From: Tissierellales bacterium
GTDB taxonomy: Bacteria; Bacillota; Clostridia; Tissierellales; Tissierellaceae
DNA length: 64,000 bases
Assembly (NCBI GenBank): GCA_030146705.1
Contig: JASLBE010000060.1
Coordinates: 11,005 to 75,004, forward strand
Direction of reading: 5' to 3'
A program made the position numbers and the translations under genes. Positions 41,411 through 50,643 of the stretch are shown in pieces. Positions within the stretch are counted from its first letter, which is position 1. Every line of letters begins with the position of its first letter. The notes beneath the pieces were generated by a model. It was not told the origin of the DNA and did not search any database. It worked only from the letters and a program-made list of their open reading frames with translations.

Positions 41411-42569
41411 TATATCTTCTTATATAAAGCTTTAAACCTAAACTTAAGCCTACTAGCATTCCTAGACTCCCTAGTAAAAATGGCAGCTTAGGTTCCTTAA
41501 AATAAGCCCAGCCTGCCATAAGGCCCCCAAGGATCTCTCCTAGGTAGTTAAAGCCGTTAAAAATCCCTGCTAAAAGCTCTCCCTTCCTAGATTTACCAGT
41601 TAAAAATCCTTCTAGGCCCAGGCTTAAAACACTATAGCTTGAAAAATATACCAACCCATAAACTAAGAAGAGGTAAGTTCCAGTCAAATAAGTTAAAAGC
41701 CCAAATACAAAACCCAGCCCCATAAGCCATAAGAGTTTTTCTAGACTGGCCCTATATTTTTCATTTTTAAAAACCAGGCCTAGGTTTAGGACCAGGCCTA
41801 AAATACCCGCTAAAAATTTAAAACTACCGTTGACCCAAGGTTTAAAGCCCCAAGCCTGAGCCAGGTAGTAGTTGAAGCTTATATTAAAGATGGAAAAACT
41901 AAGGGCTGTTAAAAATACTAGGCATAAAAAATGTCTTGTTCCAAGATCAAAAAACCCCCTTATAGTCCTCCCCTCTTTTACAGACTCCCAAAAAAACTTA
42001 GGTCTTTTAGCATCAACTACTAGTTCAAGTCCTGGGTCCAGTAAAAATTTTATAACTATGGAAAGTCCAAGCATCAAGATTCCCTGGATATAAAAAACTT
42101 GGCTAGGCCTTAAAAAACCTAAAAATCCTCCAAATAATGTACCTAGGAGGCCTGAACTTGTAACTAGCAACATATATCTTTTCATTATATCCAGCCTCTG
42201 GTCTTCTGGGCCAAGTCCTAGGACTAAAGATATAAGGCCTACTTGAAATCCTGTACTAGCAAGACTTGAAAGCCCTCTTAAAGCCAAGATTCCCAAGGGA
42301 GACCTTAGGTAGCCTAGGCTTATTTGACCTATGGCAAAAAACACAGTTGCTACATTTATAATAAGGGTCCTATAGCCTTCTTCTGCCAGGCTGGTCCAAG
42401 TTGGTAGCATTAAAAACATTAGTAGCATAGCAAGGCTATGGGAAATCCCAAAAAAATACTTGGGCAGGTTTAGGTTTACAAAGTGACTTGCCAGTACTGG
42501 AATATGAAGATTAGATATAAAGTATATTATTCCACTTAATATTATCAACCTACTAGTGGGCCTATTCAA
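41400..42569 (-). CDS. MFS transporter
   Basis: 389 residues, twelve hydrophobic helices with short loops; shorter than the other MFS proteins in the window and not closely similar to them. Substrate unknown. The start is a TTG with AGGTGA about ten bases upstream; no ATG near the expected N-terminus fits better. Eighteen bases after the cyclodeaminase gene and sharing its terminator, so it may export or import a product related to that operon, but nothing more can be said. Confidence 0.75.
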   Translation of the reverse strand: MNRPTSRLIILSGIIYFISNLHIPVLASHFVNLNLPKYFFGISHSLAMLLMFLMLPTWTSLAEEGYRTLIINVATVFFAIGQISLGYLRSPLGILALRGLSSLASTGFQVGLISLVLGLGPEDQRLDIMKRYMLLVTSSGLLGTLFGGFLGFLRPSQVFYIQGILMLGLSIVIKFLLDPGLELVVDAKRPKFFWESVKEGRTIRGFFDLGTRHFLCLVFLTALSFSIFNISFNYYLAQAWGFKPWVNGSFKFLAGILGLVLNLGLVFKNEKYRASLEKLLWLMGLGFVFGLLTYLTGTYLFLVYGLVYFSSYSVLSLGLEGFLTGKSRKGELLAGIFNGFNYLGEILGGLMAGWAYFKEPKLPFLLGSLGMLVGLSLGLKLYIRRYKKA

Positions 42570-42586
42570 TACTTAGTCACCTGCCT

Positions 42587-43210
42587 TTAAAGTTTTCTAT
42601 CTGCAATAGCTAATATTAAATCCCTATATTTTTCCCCCTCTTTTAAGGAGGGCTCTAACATTCCTAAAATCTTATTTTTATAAGACTCATCCTTAATAAA
42701 TTTTAAGTTTATCTTAATATTGTAAACTGACCCCTCCATGGCTGCATAGGATAGGATGCCACCTATGGCTGTATCTGTAATTAAGCCCTTGTCCCCATAT
42801 TTAGAAAGCAAATATTCTAATTCTAGGGCCTTCTTAGCATAGTCAAAGCACCTTAGGGGAACCTCAAGAGCCTTTTTATAACCCTCCTCTATTAGCCTTG
42901 GCCTAGACTCATTATCCTTATCCAGCTTATAGGCGTCTAAAACAGAATTAAAGGCCAAACTATCCAGGTCAATTAAAGACTCTAACTCCTCCTTAAAATC
43001 TTCTAGCTGGCCTAGCTTGGCAAAAATTTTTTCCTGGTCTTCCCTGGGTAAACTTTTAAAGTCTTCCTTGTCCACTGTAAAGTTCATAGCCATTTGAGAA
43101 AGCCCTATTCCAAGACTCCCAACCAAGGCCAAGACACTTCCCCCTCCTGGTGCAGGAAGCTTCCTACTTGTTAGGTCAATATACTCCCTTAAACTCTTGT
43201 CTATATACAT
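42587..43210 (-). CDS. Cyclodeaminase/cyclohydrolase family protein (FchA-like)
   Basis: 207 residues. The N-terminus SLREYIDLTSRKLPAPGGGS followed by VLALVGSLGIGLSQMAMNFT is the signature of formimidoyl-tetrahydrofolate cyclodeaminase and methenyl-tetrahydrofolate cyclohydrolase of the FTCD C-terminal family. It should interconvert one-carbon tetrahydrofolate derivatives in the cytosol, as in glycine or histidine/purine fermentation. ATG start after AAGGAG. Ten bases downstream of the PhzF gene. Confidence 0.88.
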   Translation of the reverse strand: MYIDKSLREYIDLTSRKLPAPGGGSVLALVGSLGIGLSQMAMNFTVDKEDFKSLPREDQEKIFAKLGQLEDFKEELESLIDLDSLAFNSVLDAYKLDKDNESRPRLIEEGYKKALEVPLRCFDYAKKALELEYLLSKYGDKGLITDTAIGGILSYAAMEGSVYNIKINLKFIKDESYKNKILGMLEPSLKEGEKYRDLILAIADRKL

Positions 43211-43220
43211 AATAAGCTCC

Positions 43221-44111
43221 TTACTTAACCATTAATATACCATCAACTGAAAGCCTAGCCTGGCCTCCAACTTGGATTTTTCCATCACTAGTAATTTCAC
43301 AGTAAATTTTACTTGGCCTAGATAAGGATTCCCCTTGGTAGGAAACTATTTTATTCCCCTCTATTAGGCCATACTTCTTTAGATAGTAAATTGTAGCCCC
43401 ATTGGAGGTCCCAGTTGCAGCCTCCTCATCAATCCCAACTAGGGGGGCAAAATTCCTAGTATAAATTACACCATCAAAATCTTTTGGCAAGTAAAATAAA
43501 TGGGCTCCAACCACCTTGTTTTCACTAGACACTTCTTCTAAAAGCTCCTTGTTTATCCTGACCTTGTCTAGGACCTCCTTAGACCTTATAGGCACTATGA
43601 TATCCTTAAGACCTGTTGAGAGAATTTCTGGTTCCAGATCATAACCATCTACCCCTATATCATCTAAGTCTAAGTTTAGGGACCTGGCTAATTTTTCAAG
43701 GTCCTTAACCCCTCCAAAAGATTCTGGCCTAGTTTGTTCCATAGTAACCCTATTTACTTCCCCTTCTTCGTAATAAATATAAACTGGTAGGTCTCCAGCC
43801 TTGGTCTTTTGATAAATAACTTTTACACCATTTTCTAGTGGAGATATATAATGTTTATGTGCCAAGATGAAAAAAGCGCCTATTGTAGCATGCCCACAAA
43901 GTTCCACCTCATCTGTTGGGGTGAAAAATCTTACTACAAATAAGTTATCATCTAATTTATCAATAAATGCTGTTTCAGATACATTCATCTCCCTTGCAAC
44001 AATTTGCATAAGATCATCTGATAAGTCTTCAGCACAAGGTACAACACCTGCTGAATTCCCCCCAAAGGGCTGGTCTGTAAATGCATCTACTTGAAAAATA
44101 TTAATTCCCAT
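43221..44111 (-). CDS. PhzF-family isomerase/epimerase-like protein
   Basis: 296 residues. The signatures are VDAFTDQPFGGNSAGVV (8-24) with family Glu46 in ETAFI, VELCGHATIGAFF (near 72), and EEAATGTSNGA (near 226). PhzF relatives share the diaminopimelate epimerase fold; most, outside phenazine producers, have no assigned substrate. ATG start after AAGGAGG. First gene of a three-gene unit with the cyclodeaminase and an MFS protein. Confidence 0.88.
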   Translation of the reverse strand: MGINIFQVDAFTDQPFGGNSAGVVPCAEDLSDDLMQIVAREMNVSETAFIDKLDDNLFVVRFFTPTDEVELCGHATIGAFFILAHKHYISPLENGVKVIYQKTKAGDLPVYIYYEEGEVNRVTMEQTRPESFGGVKDLEKLARSLNLDLDDIGVDGYDLEPEILSTGLKDIIVPIRSKEVLDKVRINKELLEEVSSENKVVGAHLFYLPKDFDGVIYTRNFAPLVGIDEEAATGTSNGATIYYLKKYGLIEGNKIVSYQGESLSRPSKIYCEITSDGKIQVGGQARLSVDGILMVK

Positions 44112-44135
44112 TTAATTTCCTCCTTAAAAGTGTTA

Positions 44136-44918
44136 TTAGCTTAATATATCTAAGATCCTACCTAGGTCATCTTCATTATAAAATTCAATTTCTATAATCC
44201 CCTTATCCTTTTTCTTAACTAGGTTTACCTTAGTTCCAAAGTGCATCATAAGGTCATCTTCTAAAGATTTTAAATAAAAGTCCTTATGTAAATTCTTCTT
44301 AGGTTTTTTATTTAGCAACCTATCAATTAAACTTTTAGCCTGCCTTATTGTAAGCTTTTTGCCTACTATATTTTTGGCTATTTCATACTGGAGGTCCTTA
44401 TCCTTGACCCCTAGTAACAGTTTTCCATGACCACTAGTTAATTTTTCCAGCTTCATAAGCCCAATAACTCTTTCATCTAAGTCTAGTAGCCTCATAGTAT
44501 TTGAAATATAGGGCCTAGACTTACCTATCTTCCTTGCTAGCTCATCCTGGGTCATCTTAAATTCTCCTATAATCTGCCTAAAGGCCTCAGCCTCTTCAAT
44601 TATATTTAAGTCCTCCCTTTGGATATTTTCTATAAGGGCAAGCTTTGCACTCTCCTTATCCCCTGCCTCAATTATAATACTTGAAATTTCCCTATAGTTT
44701 AAAAGCTTACTAGCCCTAAACCTTCTCTCCCCAGCTATTATTTCATAGCCACTAGGAAGCTTCCTTAGGATTATTGGTTGTAAAATCCCATTTTCCTCTA
44801 TGGATTTTGAAAGTTCCTCTAATCTTTCTTCATTGAAGTTTTCCCTTGGCTGGTAACTATTAGGCCTTATTTGGTCCATAGCTACATTTACCACTTTATT
44901 TTTAAAGATTTCTGTCAA
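44136..44918 (-). CDS. parB: ParB/Spo0J-family chromosome partitioning protein
   Basis: 260 residues. The N-terminal CTP-binding ParB domain shows YQPRENF, ILQPIILRKL, IAGERRFRA and LIENIQREDLN, followed by the HTH (DELARKIGKSRPYISNTMRLL) and a C-terminal dimerisation part. ParB loads on parS near the origin and recruits condensin. The start is a TTG with AGGAG upstream. The neighbour at 45048 is a second ParB-type protein, more like Noc by position next to rsmG. No parA/soj is found between or beside them, which is unusual. A parS-like site lies between the two genes. Confidence 0.85.
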   Translation of the reverse strand: MTEIFKNKVVNVAMDQIRPNSYQPRENFNEERLEELSKSIEENGILQPIILRKLPSGYEIIAGERRFRASKLLNYREISSIIIEAGDKESAKLALIENIQREDLNIIEEAEAFRQIIGEFKMTQDELARKIGKSRPYISNTMRLLDLDERVIGLMKLEKLTSGHGKLLLGVKDKDLQYEIAKNIVGKKLTIRQAKSLIDRLLNKKPKKNLHKDFYLKSLEDDLMMHFGTKVNLVKKKDKGIIEIEFYNEDDLGRILDILS

Positions 44919-45004
44919 TCTATCAACTCCTAAATTTCTGTAAAATTATCAAAAACTAATACTTGTGTCTAATATAATATCAAATAATTAAAATTTTACA
45001 ATAT

Positions 45005-45020
45005 TGTTCCACATGGAACA
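45005..45020. promoter_or_regulatory. parS-like centromere site
   Basis: TGTTCCACATGGAACA differs from the Bacillus parS consensus TGTTTCACGTGAAACA at three of sixteen positions, two of them a compensated T-A to C-G change in the arms. It lies between the two ParB-type genes. Confidence 0.65.
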
Positions 45021-45023
45021 ATA

Positions 45024-45056
45024 AAAAAATAGAGTAGAAACTCTACTCTATTTTTT
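45024..45056 (-). terminator. Intrinsic terminator of the Noc-like gene
   Basis: A fourteen-pair stem (AATAGAGTAG / CTACTCTATT core plus A-T pairs) overlapping the stop codon, with A's and T's on either side. Confidence 0.88.
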
Positions 45057-45866
45057 AGGGATCCTAACTATAACCTCTACAACATCATCCTTGTCTATTT
45101 CTTCATAGTGGACGTTGACCCCAGTATCCTTTATAGCCTTGTAGGCTTTTTTTATTGTGTTTAAGTAAATTTTAGTGTTAATCAAAGACTTAACACTTTG
45201 TTTTTTTTCACCTTTTTTAGGCCTTACTTCCTTGCTTTTTTCTTCCTCTATAATATCTTTTAGTATAGCCTCTATAACTTCTTCCGTTTGCTTAACATTT
45301 AATCCGCTCTCTATGATTTCCTTGGTTACTTCATTTCTCATTTCATCAGTAGGTAACTTTAATAAGGCCCTACCATGCCTCTCAGATAGGCCATTGTCTA
45401 AAAGTTTTGTCTGGACATCCTTGCTTAAATTTAAAATCCTAAGTTTATTAGCTATTGTAGATTGGCTTTTACCTATTCTTTCTGCTATTTCCTTTTGGGT
45501 TAAACCGTGGTCCTTAATTAAGTTACTATAACCATTGGCTTCTTCTATAAAGTTTAAATCTTCCCTTTGTAAATTTTCCATAAGGGCTATAATAGCAGTT
45601 TCACTTTCTTTAAAGTCCACTACTATGGCTGGAATTTCTTTAAGTCCTGCAATCTTAGACGCCCTAAGCCTTCTCTCTCCTGCTACTAGCTCATAGCTAG
45701 CCTCACCTATCTTCCTAACATTTATAGGCTGTAGTATCCCATAGGCTTCTATGGACTGGCTAAGTTCCTTAAGAGAATTATGACTAAACTGCTTCCTAGG
45801 CTGATAAGGATTAGGTTTTATTGCAGATACAGGTATTTTTTCTATTTCTGCTTTTGAAATACTCAT
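45048..45866 (-). CDS. noc: ParB-family protein, probable nucleoid occlusion factor Noc
   Basis: 272 residues with the same ParB architecture as the neighbour: YQPRKQF, ILQPINVRKI, VAGERRLRA, LMENLQREDLN, and HTH QKEIAERIGKSQSTIANKLR. Position directly after rsmG matches Noc in Bacillus, so Noc is favoured over ParB, but sequence alone does not settle it; no Noc-type NBS site was noticed. Noc binds DNA near the origin and membrane and blocks FtsZ assembly over the nucleoid. ATG start after a weak AGGGATG. Confidence 0.7.
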   Translation of the reverse strand: MSISKAEIEKIPVSAIKPNPYQPRKQFSHNSLKELSQSIEAYGILQPINVRKIGEASYELVAGERRLRASKIAGLKEIPAIVVDFKESETAIIALMENLQREDLNFIEEANGYSNLIKDHGLTQKEIAERIGKSQSTIANKLRILNLSKDVQTKLLDNGLSERHGRALLKLPTDEMRNEVTKEIIESGLNVKQTEEVIEAILKDIIEEEKSKEVRPKKGEKKQSVKSLINTKIYLNTIKKAYKAIKDTGVNVHYEEIDKDDVVEVIVRIPKK

Positions 45867-45889
45867 ATCATCCCTCTTTTTCTAATATA

Positions 45890-46606
45890 TTATAGCGGTT
45901 TTTTTCTTGGTTTCCCTCCGCCTCTAGGGTATTTCTTAGGTGTGTTTTTTATTTTTTCTATAATAATTATAGAGTGATAAATATCTGTATGTGGAATTCT
46001 TACCCTTTTGTGGTCCCTTATACTTCCACCTAAAAGTAAGATGGCATTTTTTGCCTCCTTTAACTCTTCCTCATAGTCTGGTCCCTTCATAGAAACAAAG
46101 TATCCACCTTTTTTTACAAAGGGTAGGCAGTATTCAGCCAGGGTGTTTAACCTAGCCACTGCCCTAGAAACACAAATATCATAGGCCTCCCTATATTCAT
46201 CCGTCCTACTAAGTTCTTCTGCCCTTCCGTGGATGGCCTCTATATCTTCTAGGTCCAGGCTAGCTATAACCTGGTTTAAAAAAGTAATCCTCTTATTTAA
46301 ACTATCCATAAGAGTAACCTCAAGCTTAGGATTGTAAATCTTCAGGGGAAGTCCTGGAAATCCTCCCCCTGTACCTATATCTATAATTTTTTCATCCTGG
46401 TTAAAAAGTCCAGTTTCCACTAGGGTTAAACTATCAAGAAAGTGTTTTTTATCCACATCTTCATCATCAATAATTGTTGTTATATCTATTTTTTCATTCC
46501 ATTCTTGTAGTAGATCCTTGTAAAGCTTAAACTTATTTTCCCTATCACTACCAAGTTCAATCTCTAGCTCCTCACTGCCCTCAATCAAAGTATCAATATT
46601 ACTCAA
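45890..46606 (-). CDS. rsmG: 16S rRNA (guanine-N7) methyltransferase
   Basis: 238 residues from the TTG at 46604-46606, which follows AAAGGAG and gives the same N-terminal length as other RsmG proteins; an ATG at 46633 lacks a good site. The SAM motif is IDIGTGGGFPGLPLKI, preceded by KHFLDSL, with CVSRAVARL further on. It methylates G527 of 16S rRNA. The start overlaps the end of mnmG by eight bases, so the two are coupled. A basic C-terminal tail (KKYPRGGGKPRKKPL) is normal for the family. Confidence 0.95.
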   Translation of the reverse strand: MSNIDTLIEGSEELEIELGSDRENKFKLYKDLLQEWNEKIDITTIIDDEDVDKKHFLDSLTLVETGLFNQDEKIIDIGTGGGFPGLPLKIYNPKLEVTLMDSLNKRITFLNQVIASLDLEDIEAIHGRAEELSRTDEYREAYDICVSRAVARLNTLAEYCLPFVKKGGYFVSMKGPDYEEELKEAKNAILLLGGSIRDHKRVRIPHTDIYHSIIIIEKIKNTPKKYPRGGGKPRKKPL

Positions 46607-48509
46607 TAGAATTTTCTCCTTTCCTTCTTTCATGTTCCAAGTGTATTAAAAGCATATTTATATCTGCTGGAGAAACACCTGAAACCCTACTAGCCTGGCC
46701 AACAGACTCTGGCTTAATCTTGCCTAGCTTTTCCTTGGCCTCAATCCTAAGGCTCTTAACCTTAGAATAATCCATATTTGGATCTAGTTTCTTGTCTTCT
46801 AACTTCTTAAACTGTTCAATTTGGTCCATTTGCTTCTTTATATAACCTTCATACTTTATCTGGGTTTCCACCTGTAGTCTTATTTCCCTTGGAAGGTCTT
46901 TTCTATCCTTATCTAATACTTCAACTTTATCATAAGTTATCTCTGGTCGTCTAATTAATTTCGCTAAACTTGTAGGAGTATTTATCTCAGTACTACCAAG
47001 AGACCTTATAAGCTCATTGTTTTCCTTACTTGGATTTATAGAAACATTAGACAGCCTTTCTAACTCCTCCTTAACAGCCCTTTCTTTTTCAAGGGTCATC
47101 TCATACCTTTCCCTAGAAACAAGGCCAATTTCATAGCCCCTCTTGGTCAACCTAAGGTCGGCATTATCTTGGCGTAGGGTCAACCTATATTCTGCACGAG
47201 AAGTCATTATCCTGTAAGGCTCATCTACACCCTTAGTAACAATATCATCTATTAAGACCCCTATATAGGCCTCTGAACGGTCTAAGATAAAAGGTTCCCT
47301 CCCTAAAATATTTTGGGCAGCATTTATCCCAGCCACTAAACCCTGGGCAGCCGCTTCTTCATATCCAGAAGTCCCATTAATCTGACCTGCAAAAAATAAA
47401 TTGCTTATGGTCCTATGCTCTAAAGTCCTCCAAAGTAAAGTAGGATCAATAGTATCATACTCTATTCCATAGGCTGGACGCATAAACTCACAATTCTCAA
47501 GTCCAATTATATGCTTATACATTTCAATTTGAACCTCTTCTGGCAGGGTAGAACTTGCCCCTTGGATATACATCTCCTTAGTAGTAAGCCCCTCAGGCTC
47601 TATAAAGATTTGATGTTGGTCCCTATCTGTAAAAGTCATTACCTTATCTTCCAAAGAAGGACAATACCTAGCACCTGCACCGTGGATTTCACCAGCATAT
47701 TTTGGTGACCTTCCAATATTTTCCCTTATAATATCATGGGCCTTTTCTGTAGTATAAGTTAGGTAGCAAGGAACCTGTTCAACTCCAAATTCCTTACCCA
47801 TATTAATAAAAGAAAAAGGAATAACCTCGTCATCACCAGGTTGAATTTCCATCTTACTATAATCAATACTATCACTATGGACCCTAGCTGGAGTACCAGT
47901 CTTCATCCTCCTAAATTCAAAGCCATATTTTTCTAGGGCACTTGAAAGAAGCAAGGATGGAGCCCTTCCCTCCGGTCCAGAAGATTCTTCAACCTCTCCC
48001 ATATAGGTCATACCATTTAAATAAGTTCCAGTTGCAATTATAACTGCCTTGGCCTTATAAACACCACCAGTCCTAGTTACAACCCCCCTAACTTGCCCAT
48101 CTTCTATTAGAAGGTCCGTTGCCTCCCCTTGGATAAGCCTTAGGTTTTTTTCATTTTCCAAGGTTTTTTTCATTTCCCTATGGTAGGCTATTTTATCAGC
48201 CTGGACCCTAAGAGAATGTACTGCTGGTCCTTTAGAAGTATTAAGCATCCTACTTTGAATAAAGGTCTTGTCTATATTTATAGCCATCTCTCCACCAAGA
48301 GCATCTATTTCCCTAACTAGGTGGCCCTTACCAGTTCCACCAATGTTTGGATTACAAGACATGGCTGAAATAGAATCTAAGCTCATAGTTAAAATTAAAG
48401 TCTTAAGTCCCATCCTAGCTGGAGCAAGACCTGCCTCTGTCCCTGCATGTCCAGCACCAACCACAATAACATCATATTCACCTGCTATATATTTTCTTAC
48501 TTCTGACAT
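46599..48509 (-). CDS. mnmG: tRNA uridine-5-carboxymethylaminomethyl modification enzyme, FAD subunit
   Basis: 636 residues. FAD-binding motif DVIVVGAGHAGTEAG, the CNPNIGGTGKGHLVREIDALGG segment, and the second motif PAYGIEYDTIDP (catalytic Cys is in GGARYCPSLEDK). With MnmE it modifies U34 of several tRNAs. Two ATGs are adjacent; the second at 48507-48509 is better spaced from AAGGTGG, the first being at 48512. Nine bases after mnmE. Confidence 0.96.
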   Translation of the reverse strand: MSEVRKYIAGEYDVIVVGAGHAGTEAGLAPARMGLKTLILTMSLDSISAMSCNPNIGGTGKGHLVREIDALGGEMAINIDKTFIQSRMLNTSKGPAVHSLRVQADKIAYHREMKKTLENEKNLRLIQGEATDLLIEDGQVRGVVTRTGGVYKAKAVIIATGTYLNGMTYMGEVEESSGPEGRAPSLLLSSALEKYGFEFRRMKTGTPARVHSDSIDYSKMEIQPGDDEVIPFSFINMGKEFGVEQVPCYLTYTTEKAHDIIRENIGRSPKYAGEIHGAGARYCPSLEDKVMTFTDRDQHQIFIEPEGLTTKEMYIQGASSTLPEEVQIEMYKHIIGLENCEFMRPAYGIEYDTIDPTLLWRTLEHRTISNLFFAGQINGTSGYEEAAAQGLVAGINAAQNILGREPFILDRSEAYIGVLIDDIVTKGVDEPYRIMTSRAEYRLTLRQDNADLRLTKRGYEIGLVSRERYEMTLEKERAVKEELERLSNVSINPSKENNELIRSLGSTEINTPTSLAKLIRRPEITYDKVEVLDKDRKDLPREIRLQVETQIKYEGYIKKQMDQIEQFKKLEDKKLDPNMDYSKVKSLRIEAKEKLGKIKPESVGQASRVSGVSPADINMLLIHLEHERRKGENSIE

Positions 48510-48518
48510 CATTCCACC

Positions 48519-49889
48519 TTACTTTCCTAAACAAAACTCAGAGAATATTTTATCTAAAATATCTTCACTAATAGTGTCCCCAGAAATCTCTCCTAAGTTT
48601 TCCCAACAACTTTTTAAGTCAACCTCAACACAATCAATAGGCACATTCATTTCTGCAGCTTCCACCACATCTTCAATATTTTTCTTGGCCCTTTCCAATT
48701 GGTTTTTATGCCTTATATTAGTTATTACTATATCAGAACCTATTTCTAGGTTTCCACTATAAAACATTTCCTTAATAGCATCTTCCAACTCCTCAAGTCC
48801 AAGTTCCTTGACCATAGAGGACTGGATTATTTTCTTACTAGCAAGTTCTTTTAATAAATATTCCTCATCAAACTTCTTATCTAAATCTATCTTATTTATA
48901 ATAACAATGGCTTTTTTATCCCTAATAAGGTCTACAATCTCCCTATCTTCATCATTTAATTCCTCTGAAGCATCAAAAACAGCAATAATAAGGTCAGCAT
49001 TATTAACAAGAGACCTAGCCTTATCAACTCCAATTTTTTCAACCAGGTCATCCGTATCCCTAATACCTGCAGTATCAACTATCTTAAGGGGGATACCATC
49101 AATATTAATAAACTCCTCAATAACATCCCTAGTTGTACCAGGAACATCTGTAACAATCGCCCTATTTTCCCTTAAAATTGCATTTAATAAAGAAGATTTA
49201 CCAACATTTGGTTTACCTAAAATAACAGTGTTTAATCCATCCCTTAAAATAGTTCCTCTTTGGGAGGTCTTGATTAATTTATTAATCTCATCCTTAACAT
49301 AGTTACCCTTTTCTATGATCTCCCTATAGGCAACATCCTCAACAGAATCCTCACCAGGATAGTCAATACTAGCCTCAACCCTGGCTAAAATATTTAGGAT
49401 TTCTTCCCTTAGTTCCCCTATTTTTTTAGACAAACTTCCCTCAAGTTGACTTAAGGAAGCCTCATAAGACTTATCCGTCTTAGCATTTATAATATCCATA
49501 ACCGCCTCAGCTTGAGAAAGGTCTAGCCTACCATTTAAAAAGGCCCTTTTAGTAAATTCACCAGGCTCTGCCAACCTAGCCCCAGACCTTAAAATTAAGT
49601 CCAAGACCTTTTTAACAGAAATTATCCCCCCGTGGCAATAAACCTCTACTACATCCTCCCTAGTATAGGTGTGGGGTTCTTTCATATAGGCAATTAAGAC
49701 CTCATCTACAACTTCACCACCATCTATTATATGTCCATAGACCATCTTCCTACTTTTACTTTCATCTAACCTATCCACCACACTGCCCTTAAAAATTTTA
49801 TTAGCTATTTCTAAAGACCTAGTACCACTCATACGAACTATACCAATGCCCGCTTCTCCTACGGCAGTAGATATTGCTGCTATAGTCAT
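48519..49889 (-). CDS. mnmE: tRNA modification GTPase
   Basis: 456 residues. The N-terminal tetrahydrofolate-binding domain (MTIAAISTAVGEAGIGIVRM) precedes a helical domain holding the G domain: GKPNVGKSSLLNAI, DTAGIRDTDD, NKIDL; the C-terminus is the conserved FCLGK with the essential Cys. The frame runs to 49970, but AGAGGTGATAAA fixes the ATG at 49887-49889. It forms the MnmEG complex with the next gene. Confidence 0.96.
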   Translation of the reverse strand: MTIAAISTAVGEAGIGIVRMSGTRSLEIANKIFKGSVVDRLDESKSRKMVYGHIIDGGEVVDEVLIAYMKEPHTYTREDVVEVYCHGGIISVKKVLDLILRSGARLAEPGEFTKRAFLNGRLDLSQAEAVMDIINAKTDKSYEASLSQLEGSLSKKIGELREEILNILARVEASIDYPGEDSVEDVAYREIIEKGNYVKDEINKLIKTSQRGTILRDGLNTVILGKPNVGKSSLLNAILRENRAIVTDVPGTTRDVIEEFINIDGIPLKIVDTAGIRDTDDLVEKIGVDKARSLVNNADLIIAVFDASEELNDEDREIVDLIRDKKAIVIINKIDLDKKFDEEYLLKELASKKIIQSSMVKELGLEELEDAIKEMFYSGNLEIGSDIVITNIRHKNQLERAKKNIEDVVEAAEMNVPIDCVEVDLKSCWENLGEISGDTISEDILDKIFSEFCLGK

Positions 49890-49944
49890 TTTATCACCTC
49901 TAAAATTCATTTCACTTAACAATTTACTACATTCTACACTATTT

Positions 49945-49976
49945 AATCTATAAGAAAACCCAGTTTTCACTGGGTT
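49945..49976 (-). terminator. Probable terminator after khpB/jag
   Basis: An eight-pair stem AACCCAGT / ACTGGGTT with a four-base loop, followed on the minus strand by TTTTCTTAT. The T run is short, so read-through into mnmE is possible. Confidence 0.65.
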
Positions 49977-49983
49977 GTAATGT

Positions 49984-50610
49984 CTATTTTAATTTTATAA
50001 CTACTCTCCTATAAGGTTCCTCACCTTCACTGTGAGTTGTTATGTAATCTACATCTTGCAAAGCTGAATGAATTACCCTTCTTTCATATGGGTTCATTGG
50101 TTCTAGCTTTACAACTCTTTTATTTTTTTTGGCTTTCTTGGCCATTTTATAGGCTAGTCTTTCTAGAGTGGCTTCTCTTTTTTTCCTATATTCATTAATA
50201 TCTAAGACAACTCTTAAATACTTATTCCTATCCTTATTAACTACTAGGCTAAGAAGGTACTGGATAGCATCTAGGGTACTACCCCTCCTACCGATTACTA
50301 TTCCCATTTCCTTAGGGTTGACCCCCTTAATATTTACAAACAAGATATCTTTTTCCTTGTTAATGTCTGTAATACCTGATAGGCCCATTTCAAATAAGAC
50401 CCTACTCATAAACTCATCTGCAATTTGAAAAGGATCATTAATTACACTTACCTTTACAACAGCATCCTTGGCTCCTATAAAGCCTAGTAAGCCCCTACTA
50501 GGTTCCTCTAAGACTTCAATTTCTATATCATTTTTGTCAACATCTAATTCGATTAAAGCTTCTTCCACAGCATCATCTATGGTTTTTGATACTTTCACAA
50601 CGGATCTCAT
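49984..50610 (-). CDS. khpB: RNA-binding protein KhpB (Jag/EloR)
   Basis: 208 residues with the three Jag parts: N-terminal Jag-N domain (1-50: VEEALIELDVDKNDIEIEVL, RGLLGFIGAKDAVV), KH domain (about 80-145: GIVIGRRGSTLDAIQYLLS), and R3H domain (RRVIHSALQDVDYITTHSEG then EPYRRVVI). In Firmicutes it binds RNA and influences cell elongation. ATG start with AAGGAGG ten bases upstream. Between yidC and mnmE in the usual order. Confidence 0.94.
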   Translation of the reverse strand: MRSVVKVSKTIDDAVEEALIELDVDKNDIEIEVLEEPSRGLLGFIGAKDAVVKVSVINDPFQIADEFMSRVLFEMGLSGITDINKEKDILFVNIKGVNPKEMGIVIGRRGSTLDAIQYLLSLVVNKDRNKYLRVVLDINEYRKKREATLERLAYKMAKKAKKNKRVVKLEPMNPYERRVIHSALQDVDYITTHSEGEEPYRRVVIKLK

Positions 50611-50643
50611 GCTTTAATGCCCTCCTTAATTATATCAACTAAA

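Noticed and set aside
48268..48762. Plus-strand open frame of 164 codons
   Set aside because: Antisense across the mnmG-mnmE junction; both real genes are unmistakable.
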